Shown here piece by piece: positions 6,020 to 10,740 of a stretch of 10,740 nucleotides of DNA. Numbering within the stretch: position 1 is the first letter of the stretch; each line of letters begins with the position of its first letter. Source of the DNA: G020348385 sp964580235. GTDB lineage: Bacteria > Acidobacteriota > Aminicenantia > Aminicenantales > Aminicenantaceae. A program made the translations under genes and the position numbers. Under the pieces are notes generated by a model. That model ran no database searches. It saw only the letters and a program-made list of their open reading frames with translations, and was not told the origin of the DNA. The stretch spans positions 1 through 10,740 of the forward strand of contig CAZOJY010000119.1 of NCBI GenBank assembly GCA_964580235.1, read 5' to 3'.

Positions 6020-6838
6020 TTACTTCTTGTTCCGATCCGGGGAACAGGCTCTGTTATCCTCCCGCAACTGGGTGGCCAGGATATAACCCACTGAGCCGCT
6101 CGTTGCGATCAGCGCAGCAGCTCCCAAAGGTGCTGCAAGGAACGGCAGGAACTGCCTCTTCTTGAGGACAAAAACCATATCATCCACATTGGCATTCTTC
6201 TTCATTTTGAGCGCAGCGATCTGACCTGCATAGACCCTTTTGACATTAGCTCCTTCGTTCTCCAGCTTGTCAACACCCTGCTTGAAATCACTCACTTTTC
6301 CCTTGTTGCGTATCTTGTCTTTTACCTGCAGGAATCCCCTCTCGATTTTAACCTGTGCGACTTTTTTCGCTTTATCAAACTCTATCACACGTCCCACATA
6401 GGATTCGCCATTGACATCCAGGTCTTCATAGAACTCCTCGATAGTAAGGGCAGCCTCATTCGAATAGGGCTTCAGCGCAATCGACATCTTGGCCGTCTCA
6501 TTTGCCTTGAGCCGCAATCCGACCAGGCCCTCTGAATTGTAGTTCCCATTTGAGGTTAGAACACCGTAGAGATAAACTCCCCTTTCTACACCTTCGACGA
6601 CAAACTGCCCGCTGCTGTCCGATTTTTGGCTCTCATAAAGCTTTGCGGTCGACACATTCTTGAATTGAACGACAGCGCCTGCCAGAGGAGTGTTCCCATC
6701 CGCAGCATAGATGAATCCCTTAACATTGCCTATGGGATTATCCTGTCCGCTGACGGTTCCCACGGAAGAAAAAAGAAAAATAACAAAAAAAACAGCCCCA
6801 AAAAAAATACCAGTTTTTGATTTTACGCCATAAAACAT
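6020..6838 (-). CDS. Secreted protein with carboxypeptidase-regulatory-like domain and C-terminal hydrophobic anchor
   Basis: 272 aa. A signal peptide at about 1-31 is followed by an Ig-like carboxypeptidase-regulatory domain (about 37-122: GNVKGFIYAADGNTPLAGAVVQ ... SDSSGQFVVEGVERGVYLY ... LKANETAKMSIALKP). Residues about 130-228 form a second beta-rich, lysine-rich domain (YVGRVIEFDKAKKVAQVKIERGF, YAGQIAALKMKKNANVDDMVFVLKK) with the general look of a small beta-barrel of the kind seen in translation-factor domain 2; this resemblance is tentative. A hydrophobic Ala/Gly-rich segment (about 231-257) precedes a short polar tail with one Cys. The ATG has GGAGG five bases upstream and a strong promoter close by. 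It lies downstream of the phosphatase gene, probably as an independent unit, and converges on the barrel gene with 31 bp between the stops. Two T8 tracts lie in the signal-peptide codons. Function unknown; an envelope structural role is plausible. Confidence 0.82.
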   Translation of the reverse strand: MFYGVKSKTGIFFGAVFFVIFLFSSVGTVSGQDNPIGNVKGFIYAADGNTPLAGAVVQFKNVSTAKLYESQKSDSSGQFVVEGVERGVYLYGVLTSNGNYNSEGLVGLRLKANETAKMSIALKPYSNEAALTIEEFYEDLDVNGESYVGRVIEFDKAKKVAQVKIERGFLQVKDKIRNKGKVSDFKQGVDKLENEGANVKRVYAGQIAALKMKKNANVDDMVFVLKKRQFLPFLAAPLGAAALIATSGSVGYILATQLREDNRACSPDRNKK

Positions 6839-6843
6839 GGAAT

Positions 6844-6848
6844 CCTCC
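6844..6848 (-). promoter_or_regulatory. Ribosome binding site GGAGG for the 272-aa secreted protein
   Basis: GGAGG on the minus strand, five bases before the ATG at 6838. It fixes this start and lies inside the short leader predicted from the promoter at 6861-6889. Confidence 0.75.
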
Positions 6849-6860
6849 GTACTAGTTTGT

Positions 6861-6889
6861 AATATATCGCTTTAAATTTGGCTTGTCAA
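6861..6889 (-). promoter_or_regulatory. Sigma70-type promoter for the 272-aa secreted protein
   Basis: On the minus strand a perfect -35 TTGACA (6889-6884) and a near-consensus -10 TATATT (6866-6861) are separated by exactly 17 bp. Transcription would begin near 6853-6855, giving a leader of about 15-17 nt that contains the GGAGG site. It is the best promoter match I found in the window. Confidence 0.75.
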
Positions 6890-6917
6890 GTCTGATTTCG
6901 CCAAAATTGCGGGTTTT

Positions 6918-7718
6918 TTATCTCTTAAAAAATTTGGGAATTTTTAATTTAAGAGATTTTTCCATTTTATGGGGATCGATAGGGTCAGGATGACAAACCG
7001 GCTCTTCGTCCTCCAAAATTGCATGGGGATTCTCATTCACAAGAGCAGAAGCCGCTTCATGACCCATCCGTTCTTCGACATTTTGCACGGCCCGGGACAG
7101 CCACATGCCGTTCGGGCGCGGATTGTGGGCATCGCTGGCGATAAAGTGAGTCAAGTTGAGTTCCAGGAACCGGCATGCCGCCTCTTCGACTCTCCGCCCG
7201 TAAAGGCCGCTGAAACTCCCGCTGTTGGCCTGGGTGAGTGCACCCGCCTGCACAAGGTCATAAAGCAAACCATGATTCCGCATAAACACATAATTTCTCT
7301 CAGGATGGGCAATGATGGGTCTCATTCCTTCGCTCAGCAGCTCAAAGAGCAGCTCTTTGATGCCCGAGAAGACATGACCTGCCGGAAACTCCAGGATGAG
7401 GTAAGTGCTGCCGTTGAGCACAAGATAATCCCTGTGTTTCCGGATCTCATCGATCAGGTTGTGCGAGATGTGGACTTCCGCGCCTTTGATGATTTCAACA
7501 CCGATGCTGTTTTTTTTCAAAACATACCGAAGCTCCTCGAGCTTCTTTTCGATAATGCTCAGATTATCCGGCGTGAAATCCCCGCGGAATAGATGAGGCG
7601 TGGCCACAATTTTTGTGATGCCGTCCTTTTCGGCCATCTTAGCCATCTCTGCAGCCTCATCATGACTCTTTGCCCCATCGTCCAATCCGTGCAGTATGTG
7701 ACAATGCAAATCAATCAT
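6918..7718 (-). CDS. CpsB/CapC-type PHP-fold protein-tyrosine phosphatase
   Basis: 266 aa, the usual length for the CpsB/CapC/YwqE family. These manganese-dependent PHP-fold phosphatases dephosphorylate tyrosine kinases of the Wzc/CpsD type and control capsule or exopolysaccharide chain assembly in the cytoplasm. All metal-site motifs are visible: DLHCHILHGLDDGA at 3-16 (His5, His7), ATPH with His42, GAEVH with Glu81, AHPERN with His138, and SDAHN with Asp196 and His198. No signal peptide. The start is supported by AAGGAG eight bases upstream, which overlaps the TAA of the Wza-like gene. The cognate kinase is not in the window; it may be encoded beyond it or be absent. The family is best known from Gram-positive bacteria but also occurs in Gram-negative EPS loci. 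Confidence 0.93.
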   Translation of the reverse strand: MIDLHCHILHGLDDGAKSHDEAAEMAKMAEKDGITKIVATPHLFRGDFTPDNLSIIEKKLEELRYVLKKNSIGVEIIKGAEVHISHNLIDEIRKHRDYLVLNGSTYLILEFPAGHVFSGIKELLFELLSEGMRPIIAHPERNYVFMRNHGLLYDLVQAGALTQANSGSFSGLYGRRVEEAACRFLELNLTHFIASDAHNPRPNGMWLSRAVQNVEERMGHEAASALVNENPHAILEDEEPVCHPDPIDPHKMEKSLKLKIPKFFKR

Positions 7719-7726
7719 GCCGTTTG

Positions 7727-7733
7727 CTCCTTA
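7727..7733 (-). promoter_or_regulatory. Ribosome binding site overlapping a stop codon (coupling of export and phosphatase genes)
   Basis: AAGGAG on the minus strand (7732-7727) shares two bases with the TAA of the Wza-like gene (7733-7731). Ribosomes finishing that gene are placed to start the phosphatase at 7718. Confidence 0.7.
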
Positions 7734-8573
7734 GAAAATCTTTTCTCCGACGATGATCACATCCCCTTCTTTCAGCGCAACATCCGGTTTATCCCCCTTT
7801 TCGATATCCTTGGCATTCACATCGATAATGATCTCATCTCCGCTCTCACTAAATCTCTTGATCTTCACATTCCCTTTGGAGGCTCTTGCAGTGAATCCCC
7901 CTGCCTGGACAATGGCCCTGTACAGGGTGGGGATTTTGGATTTCGGGACCTCGAGAGCTCCGGGGGCCCCAACGGCTCCGCCCACATAGATCATAACGGT
8001 CTCTTCCGGTTGAACATAAACGATATCATTCGGCTGGAGGGGAATATTGAATCTTTCATCCCCAGAAACCAGGTCTTTAATGGATATCTTCAGTGGATCC
8101 TGCTGCTCCCGGATGAGCGTGATTTCTCCATCAAAAGTGGTAAATCCTCCGGCCTCTGCAACAACATCGAGCAATTTTTGACGCCCGAGCAGCTCTTGGC
8201 GTCCCGCCGTTGCCACGGCCCCGAGCAGCGAAACCCTCTGGCTCCGGCGTTCGACAACAAGCACGGTTACCGAAGGATTCTGGAATATATCCTTTTCCAC
8301 AAAAAGCTGATTCAACTTTTCTTCCAACTCGCTCTGTGTTAAGCCGATTACGTCCACCTCGCCCACCAGGGGAAGTTTTATCCTTCCATCTTCCGTCACC
8401 TGGACTCTCACGCCGCTGTAATCTTCTTCCCCATAAACACTGACTTCCAATACATCCCATGGTCCAATCCTGAATTCCCGTACATATCTCTGAGGCTTCT
8501 CCTCCTGTGCGAACAAACCCGCGGCAAAAATCAGGAAAATGCTTATTGTCAAAATAAACGCTTTATGTCTCAC
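7731..8573 (-). CDS. Wza-like polysaccharide export protein with two SLBB domains
   Basis: 280 aa. A signal peptide covers about 1-22 (cleavage after LFA). A polysaccharide-export (Poly_export) domain spans about 33-107 (FRIGPWDVLEVSVYGEEDYSG, then DGRIKLPLVGEVDVIGLTQSELEEKL). Two SLBB-type domains follow: about 113-165 (VSLLGAVATAGRQEL...LLDVVAEAGGF) and about 194-250 (IYVGGAVGAPGALEVP...LYRAIVQAGGF). This family forms the periplasmic/outer-membrane channel that passes capsule or EPS out of the cell. It is shorter than Wza of E. coli (about 380 aa): no lipobox cysteine follows the signal sequence and no C-terminal amphipathic helix is visible, so it may need another outer-membrane partner. 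Translation starts at a GTG with AGGAG six bases upstream (8580-8584). Palindromic copy 4 fills most of the gap to the TPR gene upstream. Confidence 0.93.
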   Translation of the reverse strand: MRHKAFILTISIFLIFAAGLFAQEEKPQRYVREFRIGPWDVLEVSVYGEEDYSGVRVQVTEDGRIKLPLVGEVDVIGLTQSELEEKLNQLFVEKDIFQNPSVTVLVVERRSQRVSLLGAVATAGRQELLGRQKLLDVVAEAGGFTTFDGEITLIREQQDPLKISIKDLVSGDERFNIPLQPNDIVYVQPEETVMIYVGGAVGAPGALEVPKSKIPTLYRAIVQAGGFTARASKGNVKIKRFSESGDEIIIDVNAKDIEKGDKPDVALKEGDVIIVGEKIF

Positions 8574-8590
8574 TCTCTTCTCCTCTCCGG

Positions 8591-8643
8591 AAATTAAGGG
8601 ACATGTACCGATTTTCCTAAATCGGTGACGTGTTCCTTTAATT
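8591..8643. repeat. Palindromic repeat element, copy 4
   Basis: AAATTAAGGGACATGTACCGATTT (8591-8614) is inverted as AAATCGGTGACGTGTTCCTTTAATT (about 8619-8643) with a few mismatches around a short CCT loop. It has the same orientation as copies 2 and 3 but is more diverged. It carries the TAA stop of the TPR gene (8638-8640) and occupies most of the gap before the Wza-like gene, inside an apparent operon. Confidence 0.82.
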
Positions 8644-10332
8644 AGCCGCCATAGAGTAGCTTATCTTTGCTATCTCAACTCCCATATTAACCGGCACAAC
8701 CTGGATCCTATTCCCCCCCACCGCCGATTCCACAGGAACCGACAGCGAATCCCCTTCCAGATAATCCTCCCAGACCACCCGGCCGTTGAAAAAGACCGCA
8801 ATCAAGGGCTTCCTGTCTCCCGCCCTTTTTCCAAACTGCAAATTCAGATTTATCTCCTGCCCATCGCAAATCAGCGCCCGCTGAAATGTCTGGCCTTTAT
8901 TCACAGTGCGGTTCACATCGATCCCTCGAGGGGAAACGATCTCTCCGATTTTCCGGTTTATCCCGCTGATCTCATCTGCCGCCCTCAACCGTTCATAGTT
9001 CCCCCGAAGCTTCACCAGGACCTCCAAATTATCCGGATCCACTTCAAGGGCTTTTTTATAAAAATCATTAGAATCATAGATAAAATCCACCCTCTGGAAA
9101 GACTCTCCCACCGTTTCCATAATCTTCACGAACTGAGCCTCTTTCCCTTCAGGAATAACAAAAAGATTCTGCAGGAGACTGCGGCCAATTCTCATGTTGT
9201 CCCGGTACCGCCCCTGCACTAACGAAAAATAAAGCCGAAAAGAGAGACGGCCAAGATCATTAAGGCTGGATTCAACCGATTCCTCAACAAATCCTTTGTC
9301 TTTGAGATAAGTTTCGAGCTCACTGATTGCAGCCGCGCTCTCTTCTTTTGCTATGTATTCCCACAAAGAATCTTCCACATCCTGGAATTCTTGTCCTTGA
9401 TCCAATAGAGACTTGATCTGATCCAGCAGAGCGAGTTTCTGCAATCTATCGTATTCTGTAGAATCGATTTGATCGGGGGGAGCAGAAAGATTTTGATAAA
9501 AATGGATTTTTCTCAAGATACTCAAACAAGATTTGAAATAACCCTGAGCCTCCTTTGGCCGATAATAAAAAAAGGCAGATTTTCCTGCCTCGAATGCCTC
9601 ATGAGCCTTTTGGAACTCCAGAAATTCAGCTTTGGCCAGAAATTTCTGCCTCTCTTCTTTTGAAAGCGATTTTTCTCCGAGGAATGCCGCGTAATCCCTG
9701 TATATTTGTGGGTCCTCTGGCAAAATCTTTCCCATCACTTCATAATCATCGACATTGATCTGCCAGAGATTAAAGAGAACTCTCAGCCTTTCTATTTCCC
9801 CCCTGTCAAGGAACTTTTTCAGAACATCCACCGTAAAATCTTTATCCTGTTCCGAAAGATAGGGCCAGCGTGAGAGAAAAATTTTCCCGATCTCAAAGTA
9901 GATCTCGCTGTTTTGTCCGGCAAGTCCGGCGGCCTTTTTAAATTCCTGATATGCTTTTTCTTCCTGAGAAGGAGCGTCGAAACTCATGTTTAAGAAAGCC
10001 TGGGCAAGGTAAAAATGTCCAAAATAAGAGGTAGGATTCATCCGCAGGGAACGGCTGAAATACCCGGCAGATTTCTGAAGATGGACAGAGCTTCGTCCTT
10101 CCTCCCCGAGGCTGTTAACTCCCAAATCGTGATAATCTTTTCCCAGTTCATAAAAAACGAGGTCGTTTAAAGGATAAAATTCAGCCGCTTTTTCGAGGAC
10201 TTCGATCCTCTGTTCTGAATCCCCGATACCCTCAGATTTGTAATAGAGATGTTGATTCCAGTAAATGAGGATATTTATAGCGGCTGCAGCCAGAATCGCC
10301 GCTATGATGATGACCTTTTTTAAAATAGACAT
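8638..10332 (-). CDS. Membrane-anchored TPR protein with C-terminal beta domain
   Basis: I place the start at the ATG at 10332 (564 aa). AGGAA lies ten bases upstream and the gene then begins 19 bp after the ligase stop. The longer reading from a TTG at 10401 would overlap the ligase by 50 bp and has no Shine-Dalgarno site. A single transmembrane segment lies at about 7-25. Helical TPR-like repeats follow (for example EVLEKAAEFYPLNDLVFYEL at 44-63, YFSRSLRMNPTSYFGHFYLAQAFL at 91-114, FYKKALEVDPDNLEVLVKL near 425). The last 105 or so residues change to a beta-rich domain (INLNLQFGKR, IAVFFNGRVVWEDYLEG, NRIQVVPVNMG) resembling a small sandwich. TPR proteins next to O-antigen-ligase-type polymerases commonly act as assembly partners; that role is inferred here. 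The stop codon lies in palindromic copy 4. Confidence 0.88.
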   Translation of the reverse strand: MSILKKVIIIAAILAAAAINILIYWNQHLYYKSEGIGDSEQRIEVLEKAAEFYPLNDLVFYELGKDYHDLGVNSLGEEGRSSVHLQKSAGYFSRSLRMNPTSYFGHFYLAQAFLNMSFDAPSQEEKAYQEFKKAAGLAGQNSEIYFEIGKIFLSRWPYLSEQDKDFTVDVLKKFLDRGEIERLRVLFNLWQINVDDYEVMGKILPEDPQIYRDYAAFLGEKSLSKEERQKFLAKAEFLEFQKAHEAFEAGKSAFFYYRPKEAQGYFKSCLSILRKIHFYQNLSAPPDQIDSTEYDRLQKLALLDQIKSLLDQGQEFQDVEDSLWEYIAKEESAAAISELETYLKDKGFVEESVESSLNDLGRLSFRLYFSLVQGRYRDNMRIGRSLLQNLFVIPEGKEAQFVKIMETVGESFQRVDFIYDSNDFYKKALEVDPDNLEVLVKLRGNYERLRAADEISGINRKIGEIVSPRGIDVNRTVNKGQTFQRALICDGQEINLNLQFGKRAGDRKPLIAVFFNGRVVWEDYLEGDSLSVPVESAVGGNRIQVVPVNMGVEIAKISYSMAAN

Positions 10333-10351
10333 TTTCTGATTCCTGCTTTTT

Positions 10352-10740
10352 TTATCGTCTGTGAGTGTTATTTGTTTCCGTGCGTTTGTAAAAAGCGACA
10401 ACGATTGTCAGAGAAAGCACCACAGAGAACAGAACCATGTTTGCCGGAATATGGAGATTAAAATCGGTCAGGCTGTGGATCAGAATACAAATAACAGCAA
10501 TCATTAAGCCGAGGCCCAGGCCTTTGACTTCAGGATGTCTCCTGTCCCGCCAGAACATAAAGGACCTGATCAGGAGGTAGAGTATCCCCCCTAACAGAAG
10601 AGCCATTCCCACGATTCCCAACTCTGAGAGGTATTCCAGGTAATCGTTGTGGGCATGATACAGACGGATGATCGTGTTCTCCCCTTCTCTGTCTGGATAA
10701 AGAGAGGAAAAAGTCCCGAGGCCCGTCCCCACGAGCGGAT
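10352..10740 (-). CDS. O-antigen ligase/polymerase family membrane protein, C-terminal part
   Basis: Partial: the gene enters from the right edge and ends at TAA 10354-10352. The visible 129 or so codons include GTGLGTFSSLYP followed by HAHNDYLEYLSELGIVG, the characteristic periplasmic loop of the Wzy_C (WaaL/Wzy-type) family. Two or three transmembrane segments follow, then a short polar tail. Members join or polymerise undecaprenyl-linked glycans on the periplasmic face of the inner membrane. It is the first visible gene of the probable operon with the TPR, export and phosphatase genes. Whether it acts as ligase or polymerase cannot be decided from this fragment. Confidence 0.9.
   Translation of the reverse strand, partial: PLVGTGLGTFSSLYPDREGENTIIRLYHAHNDYLEYLSELGIVGMALLLGGILYLLIRSFMFWRDRRHPEVKGLGLGLMIAVICILIHSLTDFNLHIPANMVLFSVVLSLTIVVAFYKRTETNNTHRR

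Noticed and set aside
6921..6961. AT-rich inverted repeat (TCTCTTAAA / TTTAAGAGA) followed by five T on the plus strand
   Set aside because: It lies within the 3' coding end of the phosphatase gene, has only an AT-rich 9-bp stem, and would terminate the plus strand, where no gene runs. On the minus strand no T-run follows.
10333..10401. Extended 587-aa reading of the TPR gene from a TTG at 10401
   Set aside because: It has no ribosome-binding site, overlaps the ligase by 50 bp, and adds 23 polar residues before the membrane segment. The ATG at 10332 with AGGAA upstream fits better.

Overview
This window looks like an exopolysaccharide or capsule and cell-envelope locus from a Gram-negative bacterium. 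The evidence for an outer membrane is a Wza-type export protein with SLBB domains and a signal peptide, plus a second protein with a probable C-terminal outer-membrane beta-barrel. The exact lineage cannot be read from the sequence. The mix of genes and the GGGGACA-type palindromic repeats would fit a deltaproteobacterial, acidobacterial or Aminicenantes-like genome, but that is only an inference.

Right half, read on the minus strand (10740 to 6918): the C-terminal end of an O-antigen ligase/polymerase-type membrane protein (Wzy_C motif) runs into a membrane-anchored TPR protein, then a Wza-like SLBB polysaccharide export protein, then a CpsB/CapC-type PHP-fold phosphatase. Spacing is tight, and the phosphatase ribosome-binding site overlaps the export gene's stop codon, so this is probably one operon. 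Downstream, with its own strong sigma70-like promoter (TTGACA-17-TATATT), is a secreted protein with a carboxypeptidase-regulatory-like domain and a C-terminal hydrophobic segment (6020-6838, minus). It converges on a plus-strand gene (4813-5988) for an SH3-like / charged linker / beta-barrel protein that could connect peptidoglycan and outer membrane.

Left half (4642 to 784, minus): an unrecognised type II membrane protein with a large extracytoplasmic domain, then a membrane-tethered HEAT-repeat protein, then a processive GT2 synthase of the PgaC/BcsA/hyaluronan-synthase type. The last two are translationally coupled, and a rho-independent terminator follows at 680-706. This may be a second, synthase-dependent polysaccharide module beside the Wza-type one. 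Beyond the terminator is one small secreted protein of unknown function (50-646, minus).

The most unusual feature is a family of four roughly 50-60 bp palindromic elements at 731-790, 3394-3443, 4694-4743 and 8591-8643, sharing the core GGGACA(T/G)GTACCGATT. Three of the four lie exactly at gene 3' ends and supply the stop codon of the gene they follow. Two nearly identical copies (48 of 49 bases) flank the unrecognised membrane-protein gene as direct repeats exactly 1,300 bp apart. The single base by which they differ is the base that makes that gene's stop codon. No transposase for these elements is present in the window.
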